Shown: positions 1-8,398, numbered from the stretch's first letter. The stretch: 14,855 bases of DNA from Euryarchaeota archaeon UBA495 (GCA_002496845.1 DALQ01000015.1:1-14855); one strand, 5' to 3'. A program made the numbers and translations. The notes: generated by a model not told the origin, from the sequence alone.

Positions 1-2550
1 CAGACAGGGCCGGGCCCCGACGGATGGAACCTCCTCGGGTACCCGGAACGCCCGGCCGTGGAAGCACAACCGCCGGCGACCGTCGACCTCGAAGTCGACG
101 ATGAAACCCTCATCCGGCTTTCCGAGGACGGCTTGCTCGCCCTCAACCTGGAGGAGATGCAAACCATTCGAGACCACTACAGGGACCCTGCTGTGCAGGC
201 TTCACGCACCGCCCTCGGGCTACCTCCACACGCTCCGACAGATGTGGAATTGGAATGTTTGGCGCAAACGTGGAGTGAGCACTGCAAGCACAAGATCTTC
301 GCCGCACACATCCATCACCGCGACGAGGAGACCGGGGAAGACGTGGAGATTGACTCGCTGTTCAAGACCCACATCATGAGGCCCACCCTCGACATGCAGG
401 AGGAGATGCCATGGTTGCTTTCGGTGTTCCACGACAATTCTGGGGTCATCGCGTGGGACGATGAATGGAGCGTCTGCATGAAGGCGGAGACCCACAATTC
501 ACCCTCGGCCCTCGACCCGTACGGCGGTGCAATGACCGGCATCGTAGGCGTGAACCGAGACATTCTGGGTACCGGCCTTGGCGCCCGCCCGATCGCCAAC
601 ACCGACGTGTTCTGCTTCGGGCCGCCCAACTGGGAGGGCGACCTTCCGTCCAACCTCTTCCACCCCAGCCGCGTCCTCCGCGGCGTTCACGCCGGCGTTC
701 GCGTGGGTGGCAACGAATCGGGCATCCCCACCGTCAACGGAGCCATCGTCTTCGACGACCGTTACATCGGCAAGCCGCTGGTGTACTGCGGGACCGTCGG
801 CCTGATGCCTGCAACGCTGCCTGACGGCCGGCCAGGGCACGCCAAGACCGCCAAACCCGGCGATTTGGTCTACATGGTTGGCGGCCGCATCGGCGCCGAC
901 GGCATCCATGGCGCGACCTTCTCGTCTCTGGAATTGACCGAAGACTCGCCCTCAAGCGCCGTGCAAATCGGCGACCCAATCACGCAAAAGAAAATGCTTG
1001 ACATGATCCTTGAGGCACGCGATGCGGGCCTCATCGCAAGCATCACCGACAATGGTGCGGGCGGTATTTCCTCCTCCATCGGCGAAATGGCGGAACAAAC
1101 CGGTGGCGTGGAGATCGACCTCGCGGCCGCCCCCCTCAAGCAAGTGGGCCTCTCTGCATGGGAGATCTTGGTGTCCGAGTCGCAGGAACGGATGACGGTC
1201 GCCGTCCATCCCGAGCATGCAGAAACCTTCGAGGCCATGGCTGCCGTTCACGAAGTTGAAGCCACCGTGGTGGCGACCTTCACCGACGACGGGCGTTTCT
1301 TGGTGCGCCACGGCGAGGACGTCGTGGCCCTGCTGCCGCTGGAATTCCTCCATGACGGTGTACCGCAACTTCGCCTCGAGAGCGTCTGGTCCCCACCGGT
1401 GCACCCCGCCTTTGTTCCGCCCCAAGCCGCAGATCACACCGCCCTTTTGCTCCGCCTTCTCGCCCGTCCAAACGTGGCCAGCAAGGAGGACTGGGTGCGC
1501 CAATACGACCACGAGGTGATCGCCCAAACCGCGGTCAAACCCTTTGTCGGCGTTGAACGCGACGGCCCCGCGGATGCAGCCGTCATTGCCCCCATGCATG
1601 GCTCGAGCCGCGGACTTGTGGTCAGCAACGGCATCGTCCCTCGTTACGCAGACATCGACGCAGGCGCCATGGTCGTCGCGGCCGTTGACGAAGCAGTTCG
1701 CAATGCGGTGTGCGTCGGCGTGGACGTGGACCGAATGGCGGGCCTCGACAACTTCTGCTGGCCCGACCCCATCGTCTCGGAGAAAACCCCCGACGGGCGC
1801 TTCAAACTCGCGCAACTCGTTCGGGCCAACCGTGAACTGGAGCGCATGTGCCGCGCCTATCGCGTCCCCTGCGTGTCAGGAAAGGACTCGATGAAGAACG
1901 ATTACGGCACCGGCGCAGACAAGATTTCCATCCCCCCGACGATGTTGTTCTCCCTCTTCGGAGATCATCCTGACGTGCGAATGACGGCGACTTCTGACCT
2001 GAAGCGCGCCGGTGAGCGCCTCTACCTCTTCGGCCGCTGCCGTCAGGAACTCGGAGCTTCGGAAGTCGCGAGCATGATGGCCGAAAGCGGCGAGGCGGAA
2101 GGCATTGGAGGAACGGTTCCAGCCATGGACGACCCCGAAGCGCAACGGGAAGCCTACGCAGCCCTGTCGGGCGAGATCGCCGCCGGGCGCATCCGCACGG
2201 CCCACGACTGCTCGGAAGGCGGCCTTGGTGTCGCACTGGCCGAGATGTGCATCGGCGGCCGCCGAGGCGCCATGATCGACCTCGACGGCCTCGGCCTTGA
2301 CGGCGCAGACACCTTCGGGCAGCTTTGGGGCGAATCGCTTGGACGCATCGTGATTGGCGTGGAAGCGATGCACGAAGCGGAGGTGTGCAACGCCCTTGAG
2401 CAGCACGGGTTGACCCTCATCGGCCTCGTGGTTGAGGGCGACCGGCTTGTCGTTGAAGACGGGTACGATGCACTCATCGACGTCGCCGTTGACGACATGG
2501 TCGAGGTTTGGAAGGCGCCTTTGGCCCTCCCTGTGGGAGGTGAGCGCTGA
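1..2550 (+). CDS. purL: Phosphoribosylformylglycinamidine synthase, large (synthetase) subunit PurL; 5' partial, probably PurSL fusion
   Basis: ATP-dependent conversion of FGAR to FGAM in de novo purine synthesis, using ammonia from the PurQ glutaminase. Numbering from the GTG at 58 (830 residues): WSEHC at 72-76, KAETHN at 142-147 followed by the glycine-rich PYGGA segment, the GGRIGADGIHGATFSS nucleotide-binding segment, DNGAGGISSSIGEMAEQ, the second-half HGSSRGLVVSNGI and SGKDSMKNDYG segments, and HDCSEGGLGVALAEM near the C-terminus. Small PurL proteins are usually about 710-760 residues with SEHC near residue 35, so this one has extra N-terminal sequence. The frame stays open through codons 1-57 to the window edge, no Shine-Dalgarno precedes GTG 58, and the WSEHCKHKIF style matches what I recall of PurS-PurL fusions. 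I therefore call it partial; GTG 58 is the alternative start. The stop overlaps the purQ start by one base. Confidence 0.94.
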   Translation, partial: QTGPGPDGWNLLGYPERPAVEAQPPATVDLEVDDETLIRLSEDGLLALNLEEMQTIRDHYRDPAVQASRTALGLPPHAPTDVELECLAQTWSEHCKHKIFAAHIHHRDEETGEDVEIDSLFKTHIMRPTLDMQEEMPWLLSVFHDNSGVIAWDDEWSVCMKAETHNSPSALDPYGGAMTGIVGVNRDILGTGLGARPIANTDVFCFGPPNWEGDLPSNLFHPSRVLRGVHAGVRVGGNESGIPTVNGAIVFDDRYIGKPLVYCGTVGLMPATLPDGRPGHAKTAKPGDLVYMVGGRIGADGIHGATFSSLELTEDSPSSAVQIGDPITQKKMLDMILEARDAGLIASITDNGAGGISSSIGEMAEQTGGVEIDLAAAPLKQVGLSAWEILVSESQERMTVAVHPEHAETFEAMAAVHEVEATVVATFTDDGRFLVRHGEDVVALLPLEFLHDGVPQLRLESVWSPPVHPAFVPPQAADHTALLLRLLARPNVASKEDWVRQYDHEVIAQTAVKPFVGVERDGPADAAVIAPMHGSSRGLVVSNGIVPRYADIDAGAMVVAAVDEAVRNAVCVGVDVDRMAGLDNFCWPDPIVSEKTPDGRFKLAQLVRANRELERMCRAYRVPCVSGKDSMKNDYGTGADKISIPPTMLFSLFGDHPDVRMTATSDLKRAGERLYLFGRCRQELGASEVASMMAESGEAEGIGGTVPAMDDPEAQREAYAALSGEIAAGRIRTAHDCSEGGLGVALAEMCIGGRRGAMIDLDGLGLDGADTFGQLWGESLGRIVIGVEAMHEAEVCNALEQHGLTLIGLVVEGDRLVVEDGYDALIDVAVDDMVEVWKAPLALPVGGER
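2536..2543 (+). promoter_or_regulatory. Shine-Dalgarno site of purQ
   Basis: GGAGGTGA, a full match to the anti-Shine-Dalgarno core, lies inside the last codons of purL and ends 6 nt before the ATG at 2550. It supports that start and translational coupling of the two FGAM synthase subunits. Confidence 0.75.
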
Positions 2551-3425
2551 TGAAGACCGTCCGCGTTGCGGTCTTGTTCGGGTTTGGCATCAATTGCGAC
2601 CACGAAACGGCCGCCGTGTTCCGCCTCGTTGGGGCAGAAGCCGATCGCTTGCACGTCAACCGCCTCATCGAATCCCCGGACTTGCTGTCCTCCTACGATA
2701 TTCTCGCCATTCCAGGCGGCTTTTCCTTCGGCGACCATCTTGGAAGCGGCCGATTGCTCGGCAACCGACTCCGCTTCGCCCTTCGCGACCCTCTTCGCGA
2801 CTTTGTGGCGAACGGAGGCCCCGTCATCGGGATCTGCAACGGCTTCCAAGTCCTTGTCAAGACAGGGCTGCTCCCCGGCCCACCCGCCGGCGGTGACGCC
2901 ACCCCCGATTTCGAACAACGTGCTTCCCTGGCCATGAACGAAAGCGGCCGCTACGAAGACCGGTGGGTGACCCTCGAATTCGATCCAGAGAGCCCGTGCG
3001 TGTGGACGCAAGGCCTGAACCGCATCGATTGCCCGGTTCGCCACGGCGAGGGGCGATTCGTCGTCGAAGACGAAAGCGTGCTGGACGAGATGGACGCAGC
3101 CCACCAACTCGTTGTCCGGTACGTCGATCCAGCCACGCCAAAAGGCGAGGGTCGAACGGACGAACGCCTGCCTTACCCCATGTCGCCAAACGGCTCTGCG
3201 CGCAACATTGCGGGCGTGTGCGATTCGACCGGGCTGGTGTTCGGCCTGATGCCTCACCCAGAAGCAATCTACGCGAAGTGGCTGCACCCGGACCACACCC
3301 GCTACACGGCACCTGAGGCAGAAGCCAGCGTGCCGGTGGACGAACGGAGCCTTGGCGAATGGGAGGGCGAGGGGCTGCAGATGTTCCGCAACGCCGTGGA
3401 GCACGTCCGAAACCGCTCCAGCTGA
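2550..3425 (+). CDS. purQ: Phosphoribosylformylglycinamidine synthase, glutaminase subunit PurQ
   Basis: Class I glutamine amidotransferase that hydrolyses glutamine and passes ammonia to PurL in FGAM synthesis. The protein has 291 residues. It opens with the PurQ-type VAVLFGFGINCDHET, then the oxyanion-strand region IPGGFSFGDHLGSG (54-67), the nucleophile elbow GICNGFQ with Cys96, and MPHPE with His236 and Glu238, completing a Cys-His-Glu triad. Usual PurQ proteins are about 220-240 residues; the extra length lies between the elbow and the PHPE motif and in the C-terminal tail, as in the longer PurQ forms that partner fused PurSL proteins (from memory). The ATG overlaps the purL stop (TGATG) and a perfect Shine-Dalgarno precedes it. 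Cotranscribed with purL and probably with the membrane protein that follows 9 nt later. Confidence 0.95.
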   Translation: MKTVRVAVLFGFGINCDHETAAVFRLVGAEADRLHVNRLIESPDLLSSYDILAIPGGFSFGDHLGSGRLLGNRLRFALRDPLRDFVANGGPVIGICNGFQVLVKTGLLPGPPAGGDATPDFEQRASLAMNESGRYEDRWVTLEFDPESPCVWTQGLNRIDCPVRHGEGRFVVEDESVLDEMDAAHQLVVRYVDPATPKGEGRTDERLPYPMSPNGSARNIAGVCDSTGLVFGLMPHPEAIYAKWLHPDHTRYTAPEAEASVPVDERSLGEWEGEGLQMFRNAVEHVRNRSS

Positions 3426-3429
3426 GGTG
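3424..3429 (+). promoter_or_regulatory. Shine-Dalgarno site embedded in purQ stop, deciding a CTG start
   Basis: GAGGTG begins inside the purQ TGA stop (3423-3425). The distance from the T of the stop to the CTG at 3435 is 12 nt, identical to the stop-to-ATG distance at the pfdA-ftsY junction and at the junction after ftsY. This favours CTG 3435 over the downstream in-frame GTG at 3495. Confidence 0.5.
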
Positions 3430-3434
3430 GTGCT

Positions 3435-4448
3435 CTGACGACGGCTTCCGTCACCGCACGCCGCGACGACATCGACGCACTGCGTGGCCTTGCCGTGCTG
3501 CTGATGGTCATGGTTCACGTGGCGGCCACGGCCACCCCACCGTCCGTCGGCCAGGCCACGGGGATTGGCTATCTCGTGGCGGGGCTGGGCGGCCTTGCTG
3601 CGCCACTGTTCGTGGTGTTGGCTGGCTGGGGAGCCGCAGGAAAACATCGGCCATGGGCCTCAAGGTTCCGCAGGGCAGCCCTGCTTCTGTGCGCCCAAGT
3701 TGTGGTGAACCTGAGCGCACCACACCTCTACCATCCGTTCACGCCCGGTGTCCTGTCCCTGTTCGCGCTCTTGGCCCTCGTGCCATGGACGCACCCCAAC
3801 CAACACGTGCAGCGCTGGACACGTGCGGCGGCGTTGGTGGCCCCCCTCGTCATCGTCCTTGCACCTGCCCTCCAAGGGGCGTCTTCGTGGGACGACCGCG
3901 TTGCGGTGAACGACCTGGAAGGATTCGCCTCACATCTCTTGCTGACAGGCCTCTACCCACTGGTGCCGTGGTGTGGCCTTGCGTGGTTGGGCGTCATGCT
4001 GCGCGTCCACGGTGCCGACCTTCGCAAACCAAGCATTGCGGTGGTTGCAGGCGGCCTCGTCTATTGCGCCGTCCAACTCGTTCGGTCATTCCAGGCCGAC
4101 GTTCCGTGGGCGGCTCCAACCAGCCCGGGCGGCCAAGCCCTGTTGACTTTCTTTCCGGCCAATGGACCGTTCTTGATCGCTGCAGGCACCGGCGTGCTGC
4201 TGCTCTGGGCCTTCGGAGCTTGGATTGCTCGAGCGCCGTCTTTGCCCGCCCTTGGACGGCTTAGCCTCACGGTGTACGTGGCGCATACACCGATGTTGTG
4301 GGCGTTGCATCGCTTCGTCGATGCACCAAGTGTGGCCTTTTCGACCACCCTTGTGCTGGTCTGCACGCTCATGTGGTGGCCGCTGGCCGCTTTTTGGCCC
4401 GAACGATGGCAGCGTTGGTCGTTGGAATCGGCCCTTTCGAAAGCCTGA
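3435..4448 (+). CDS. Polytopic membrane acyltransferase-like protein (DUF1624 / HGSNAT-catalytic-like)
   Basis: Integral membrane protein of about 337 residues with roughly eight to ten hydrophobic segments. Its N-terminus reads RRDDIDALRGLAVLLMVMVH, the signature opening of the heparan-alpha-glucosaminide acetyltransferase-like (DUF1624) and acyltransferase-3 families, where the conserved Arg/Asp precede the first membrane helix. A central PLVPWCGLAWLGVMLR segment and a late LGRLSLTVYVAHTPMLWAL segment also fit these families. The substrate cannot be told; acylation of a surface sugar or lipid is a family-based guess. The conserved N-terminus lies upstream of the first standard start (GTG 3495), and between the in-frame TGA at 3423 and that GTG there is no ATG, GTG or TTG. 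CTG 3435, behind a well-placed Shine-Dalgarno, is the best start. It follows purQ by 9 nt, so it is probably in the purine operon without an obvious functional link. Confidence 0.7.
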   Translation: MTTASVTARRDDIDALRGLAVLLMVMVHVAATATPPSVGQATGIGYLVAGLGGLAAPLFVVLAGWGAAGKHRPWASRFRRAALLLCAQVVVNLSAPHLYHPFTPGVLSLFALLALVPWTHPNQHVQRWTRAAALVAPLVIVLAPALQGASSWDDRVAVNDLEGFASHLLLTGLYPLVPWCGLAWLGVMLRVHGADLRKPSIAVVAGGLVYCAVQLVRSFQADVPWAAPTSPGGQALLTFFPANGPFLIAAGTGVLLLWAFGAWIARAPSLPALGRLSLTVYVAHTPMLWALHRFVDAPSVAFSTTLVLVCTLMWWPLAAFWPERWQRWSLESALSKA

Positions 4449-4454
4449 GTCGCT

Positions 4455-6242
4455 TCAGCGCGACCCGGTCTGCACCGACCAGAGGCGGTGATAGAGTCCT
4501 TCCTTGGCCAACAATTCCTCGTGCGACCCGGCTTCAGCCACCGCTCCACCGTCCAGAACGAGGATCCTGTCAGCGTGGCGCACCGTTGACAATCGATGAG
4601 CGATGATGACCGTGGTCCGCCCTTCCGCAACACGGTGCAAGGAACGTTGGATGGCCGCTTCCGTTTCGTTGTCGACCGCTGAAGTGGCTTCGTCAAGGAT
4701 CAGGACGGGTGCGTCCTTCAGCACCGCGCGCGCCAAGGCCAAGCGTTGGCGCTGCCCACCGGACAAACGGTGCCCTCCTTCGCCAACCAAGGTGGCGTAG
4801 CCGTCAGGGAACGACCGGATGAACGCATCAGCCTCTGCCGCTTTTGCAGCCGCCTCCACGTCCTTGTCGCTCGCACCTGGGCGGCCGTAACGGATGTTCT
4901 CCATCACGCTCGTGGGGAAGAGCGTGACGTGCTGATCGACGAGGGCCATTTTGGAGCGAAGCGATTCGGTGGACCACGTTCGAAGGTCATGACCACACCA
5001 CGTGACGGCGCCCTCCGTTGGGTCAATGAAACGCATCAACAACCGGATGAGCGTGGTTTTCCCTGAACCGGTGGAGCCCACGATGCCAACGGTGGTCTGG
5101 GCACCGATTTCCACGTCAACACCCTTGAGGACCGTTTCTCGCCCGGGGTGTGCAAACGTCACGTTCTCCAAGCGCAGCGACGAAGCAGCGGCCTCTTCCA
5201 AGGGAGGCGCCACGTCCCCGTCGACCAAACTGTCGGGGGCTTCGATCAGGTCCAAAATGCGGGCCGTGGACGCCATGGCGCGTTGGTAGAGATCGAAAGT
5301 TTCCCCCAGGCGGGTCAAGGGCCAAAGAAGCCGTTGCGTCATGAAGACCAGGACAGAATAGGCTCCGACCTCCAGCGTCCCTTCGAGCGTGAACCATCCT
5401 CCAAGCAACAAGGTGCCCGTAAATCCGACGAGGATTGCCATGCGAATCAGCGGCACAAAGCCGGCCGACAAGCGAATAGCCTCGCGGTTTCGTGCTCGGT
5501 AGGCTTCACTGAGTTCGGTGAGCCGGGCGGCTTCAAGGGATTCAGCGGTGAAGGATTGGATGGTGGTCATGCCACCGATGTCGTTCTCGAGCAGGGCGTT
5601 GAGGTCCCCAGCAGCGTCTCGGACGCTGAGGTATTTCGGCTCCAAAGCGCGTTGGTAGCGGAAGGAGCCCCACAGGATGAGCGGGACCGGCATGAAGGCC
5701 AACAACGCCACTTCCCACGTGATGGCGAAGAAAATCGCACCGACGACGATCACGGTGGTGCCGACCTGCAACAGATCGTTGGCGCCTTTGTCGAGGAAGC
5801 GTTCGAGTTGGTTGACGTCGTCGTTGAGCACCGCCAACAGGTCGCCCTTGCGCCGCTCGTCAAACCAAGAGGGCGCATGCCCCAGCACGCGTTCGAAGGT
5901 CGCCATACGCACGTCGTGCTGGACGCTTTGGGCGAGGTTCCTCCAGAGGACGCCATACCAGTATTCGAAGATCGATTCTAGGGCCCAAATGGCCACGGTG
6001 ACGACCGCAAGCAAGAGGAGCTGATGCCACGGATCTACCACGCCCATTGACGCCAGCAACGAATCTTCCTGCGTGACCACCACGTCCACGGCCACACCGA
6101 TGAGCAGTGGCGGGGCAAGGTCCCAGATTTTGTTGAGAATGGAACAAAGCACGGCCAAACGAATGGTCGCGGCCCGATGGGCGACGTGGCCCATGAGGCG
6201 GCGCAACGGCCCCCGTTCTTCCATGATGGGCGCTCGCGCCAT
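4455..6242 (-). CDS. ABC exporter half-transporter (fused permease and ATPase, MsbA/MdlB-like)
   Basis: A 595-residue exporter-type half-transporter, expected to work as a homo- or heterodimer in the cytoplasmic membrane. The N-terminal transmembrane domain spans about residues 25-325 with six hydrophobic segments. The ATPase domain follows: Walker A GSTGSGKTT (389-397), Q-loop Gln437, signature LSGGQ (493-497), Walker B VLILDEATS (513-521, catalytic Glu518) and H-loop His549 in IIAHR. All key residues are present, so it should hydrolyse ATP. Substrate unknown: lipid, peptide or drug export are all possible in this family. ATG 6242 is used; ATG 6224 (residue 7) is an alternative. It is convergent with the membrane acyltransferase gene (6-bp gap) and divergent from the GGGP synthase gene. 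No partner half-transporter is adjacent, which favours a homodimer. Confidence 0.93.
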   Translation of the reverse strand: MARAPIMEERGPLRRLMGHVAHRAATIRLAVLCSILNKIWDLAPPLLIGVAVDVVVTQEDSLLASMGVVDPWHQLLLLAVVTVAIWALESIFEYWYGVLWRNLAQSVQHDVRMATFERVLGHAPSWFDERRKGDLLAVLNDDVNQLERFLDKGANDLLQVGTTVIVVGAIFFAITWEVALLAFMPVPLILWGSFRYQRALEPKYLSVRDAAGDLNALLENDIGGMTTIQSFTAESLEAARLTELSEAYRARNREAIRLSAGFVPLIRMAILVGFTGTLLLGGWFTLEGTLEVGAYSVLVFMTQRLLWPLTRLGETFDLYQRAMASTARILDLIEAPDSLVDGDVAPPLEEAAASSLRLENVTFAHPGRETVLKGVDVEIGAQTTVGIVGSTGSGKTTLIRLLMRFIDPTEGAVTWCGHDLRTWSTESLRSKMALVDQHVTLFPTSVMENIRYGRPGASDKDVEAAAKAAEADAFIRSFPDGYATLVGEGGHRLSGGQRQRLALARAVLKDAPVLILDEATSAVDNETEAAIQRSLHRVAEGRTTVIIAHRLSTVRHADRILVLDGGAVAEAGSHEELLAKEGLYHRLWSVQTGSR

Positions 6243-6310
6243 CGGGTTTCATCGTGGTGGTTGCGTCGGCAACGGCTATCGTCCTCTGTCCCGTGGTTCA
6301 ACCGGTCGAG

Positions 6311-7129
6311 ATGCGTTCAGAGCACGGCGATGTGTTGGCCCACGTGACGGCAAAGGCCGGGCCTCGCCATGCCCTGCTGATCGACCCGGGCAAGCAGGGC
6401 GTCGAAATCGCGGCCCGAAGAGCCCTTGTCGCCGTTGAACGAGGCACACGCCTCATTCTGGTCGGGGGCTCAACCGACACACCAAACGAGGTCGTGCACG
6501 CCACGTGCACGGCGATTCAGGATGCGCTGGACCTTGCGGCCATGGCCGCTTCGCAAAGCCCCGAGGGAAACGAGGAAAAGTGGCACGTCCCGGTCGTGCT
6601 CTTCCCCGGAGGCGCTCATGCCCTTTCACCGGCCGCTGACGGCATTCTGTTCATGATGCTCATGAACAGCACAGACCCCCGCTTCCTGATTTCAGAACAG
6701 GTGCGGGGCGCCCCCCACATCGCGACCTTTGGCATCGACACGGTACCGACCGGCTACCTCGTGATGGCCCCGGGAGGCGAAGTAGGACGCGTCGGACAAG
6801 CAGACCTCGTGGAAGCCGATGACGTGGATCGCGTCAAAGCCAACGCCTTGGCCGCCTCCATGTACGGGTTCCAATTGCTCTACCTCGAAGCGGGCTCCGG
6901 CGCCGATGCCCCGGTCAACCCCGCCCTCATTCGCGCTGCACGCGACGTGGATGGATTGACCCTGATGGTCGGCGGTGGTCTGCGCGACGGTGCCGCGGTC
7001 GCAACGGCCGTGGCCGCTGGAGCGGACTGGGTCGTGACCGGGACCCTGATCGAAGAGACGGCAGACACCGCAGAGTTGACCCGCGCCTTGGACGACGTGC
7101 TGGGCGGGCTTTCCACTCACTCGTCGTAA
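6311..7129 (+). CDS. Geranylgeranylglyceryl phosphate synthase (PcrB/GGGPS family)
   Basis: Catalyses the first ether-bond step of archaeal membrane lipid synthesis: sn-glycerol-1-phosphate plus geranylgeranyl diphosphate to GGGP. A TIM-barrel protein of 272 residues from ATG 6311. Visible motifs: LIDPGK (23-28), GGS (52-54), LFPGG (97-101), LMNS (117-120), PTGYL (146-150), YLEAGSGA (191-198), phosphate-binding GGGLRDG (221-227) and TGTLIEE (243-249). The pattern around GYLVMAPGG and YLEAGSGA resembles group II enzymes. I chose ATG 6311 because the family normally begins 15-25 residues before LIDPxK and because it leaves 68 bp for divergent promoters; GTG 6254, adding 19 residues, is the alternative. 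Its last 13 bases overlap the convergent coiled-coil gene. This gene is the strongest single evidence that the host is an archaeon. Confidence 0.93.
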   Translation: MRSEHGDVLAHVTAKAGPRHALLIDPGKQGVEIAARRALVAVERGTRLILVGGSTDTPNEVVHATCTAIQDALDLAAMAASQSPEGNEEKWHVPVVLFPGGAHALSPAADGILFMMLMNSTDPRFLISEQVRGAPHIATFGIDTVPTGYLVMAPGGEVGRVGQADLVEADDVDRVKANALAASMYGFQLLYLEAGSGADAPVNPALIRAARDVDGLTLMVGGGLRDGAAVATAVAAGADWVVTGTLIEETADTAELTRALDDVLGGLSTHSS

Positions 7130-8394
7130 ACCACAGGGTCGCCTTTGCCGCCGGGAGCGGGAGGGCGGTCCTCGTCAAGCGTTTCACCGACTGGAACGGC
7201 TTCAACGTCCACATCCAGGTCGATTTGGCCGCCTTGGGCGAGTTCTTGCATGTCTTCGACGGTTGGACTGCTGATGCGCCGTTCAACGTCTGGAGCGTCT
7301 GCATATGCGGCACGCGCGGCTTCACGCTGATCGTGACCACGAACCAGCCCAAGCGTGTCGGAGAAGGCCTTGCCCACGACTTCACGTGTGCGCTCGCCGC
7401 GGCGCTGGCGCGCCACCTCGTCTTCTGCGTCGCTGGCGCGCGCTTCGAGGTCCCGCAGTTCTGCGGTGCGGTCTTGCAAGGCCGCCTCGAGGTCGGTCAT
7501 GGTGAGCGTCATCTGCTGCAACCGCTCGTCGCGCTCAAACACGTCGTTGTGGAGCCGACGCTCACGGCGTCGGAGAGATTCGTACTCGCGGTTTCGTTCA
7601 AGGAGGCGCCGCTTGAGGTCCTCAATTTGCTCAACGAGGTAATCGTGTTCGGCGGAAATGGACTTCGGACCGCTCATGACGCGCTCAACCTGATCCTCGA
7701 GTTCAGCGAGGCGTTGATCTCGCACGTCAATCAACCCACGGAGACGGTCCGCGATGTCGCGGAGCCGTTGACGTTCCTCTTCGAGGCTGCGAACGCTGGC
7801 CTGTTCGCCGGCCAGAGCGCCTTGGGCCTCTTCGTTGAGTTGCTTCAAGCGTCGAACTTCGTCGGCGGTGACCGAGGTCAAACCCGCGTCAGCAGCCCGC
7901 TCCAAGGCAACGACCATCCGTTCCACCCGCTCTTCCATTTCGCCGATGACCTCGTCTTGGTCCTCGCACAAGGCGCCAAGGCGTTCCACCTCAGCAGTAA
8001 GCCTCGTTCGCTCTTCCGCAGAAGCCGAGGCCGCATGCATGGCTGCTTCCTCTCTTGCATCTTCGAGCAAACGCTCCAAGTGGACGATGCGGGCTTGGGC
8101 TTCGCTTGCGACCTGTTCGATTTCCTTCAGGCGCTTCACTTCAGGAGCCACCTCATCGGCGCGCTCCGCCAAATCAAGCTCCATGACGCGAAGGCGCTGC
8201 TTGGCTTCAACGACCTCGTCGTTTCGTTCTGCCAACTCTTCCCAGGCGGTCATGACTTCCTCGACCAGTTGCTCCACGGGATACCCACGGAGCATGCCTT
8301 CGAGGGCAGCTCGCTCCTCACGAGCACTCGGAGTCCCACGAGTCGAAACGGCTTCGCTGGACGACATGTGAGCGGGAAGCCCGTCGAACTGCAC
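7117..8394 (-). CDS. Long coiled-coil protein, downstream partner of the actin homologue
   Basis: A soluble, highly charged protein of 425 residues with no signal peptide or membrane segment. Residues about 50-330 are nearly continuous heptad-like sequence rich in Glu, Arg, Leu and Ala (for example RLKEIEQVASEAQARIVHLE and LREIEER-type runs), predicting a long coiled coil. A short N-terminal block, LRGYPVEQLVEEVMTAWEEL (35-54), is reminiscent of the DivIVA/GpsB lipid-binding head (GY followed by an acidic amphipathic helix), but this is only suggestive. The C-terminal 85 residues are less structured and end in an acidic, proline- and glycine-containing tail. GTG 8394 is preferred because AAGGAAGGT lies just upstream; ATG 8367 lacks such a site. 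It follows the actin gene by 62 bp on the same strand, so a scaffold or filament adaptor role is inferred. No enzymatic motif is seen. Confidence 0.8.
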   Translation of the reverse strand: MQFDGLPAHMSSSEAVSTRGTPSAREERAALEGMLRGYPVEQLVEEVMTAWEELAERNDEVVEAKQRLRVMELDLAERADEVAPEVKRLKEIEQVASEAQARIVHLERLLEDAREEAAMHAASASAEERTRLTAEVERLGALCEDQDEVIGEMEERVERMVVALERAADAGLTSVTADEVRRLKQLNEEAQGALAGEQASVRSLEEERQRLRDIADRLRGLIDVRDQRLAELEDQVERVMSGPKSISAEHDYLVEQIEDLKRRLLERNREYESLRRRERRLHNDVFERDERLQQMTLTMTDLEAALQDRTAELRDLEARASDAEDEVARQRRGERTREVVGKAFSDTLGLVRGHDQREAARAAYADAPDVERRISSPTVEDMQELAQGGQIDLDVDVEAVPVGETLDEDRPPAPGGKGDPVVYDE

Positions 8395-8398
8395 TTGA

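Noticed and set aside
952..1815. A 287-codon minus-strand open frame inside purL
   Set aside because: It lies antisense to conserved PurL motifs and has no recognisable family features.
2154..3647. A 497-codon minus-strand open frame across purL, purQ and the acyltransferase gene
   Set aside because: It is antisense to clearly assigned genes, its translation is low-complexity His/Arg/Ala-rich without any known motif, and long antisense frames are expected at this GC content.
6243..6310. TATA boxes for the divergent ABC exporter and GGGP synthase genes
   Set aside because: Only weak candidates such as CTATCG are visible, not at the expected distance from either start, so no promoter is reported.
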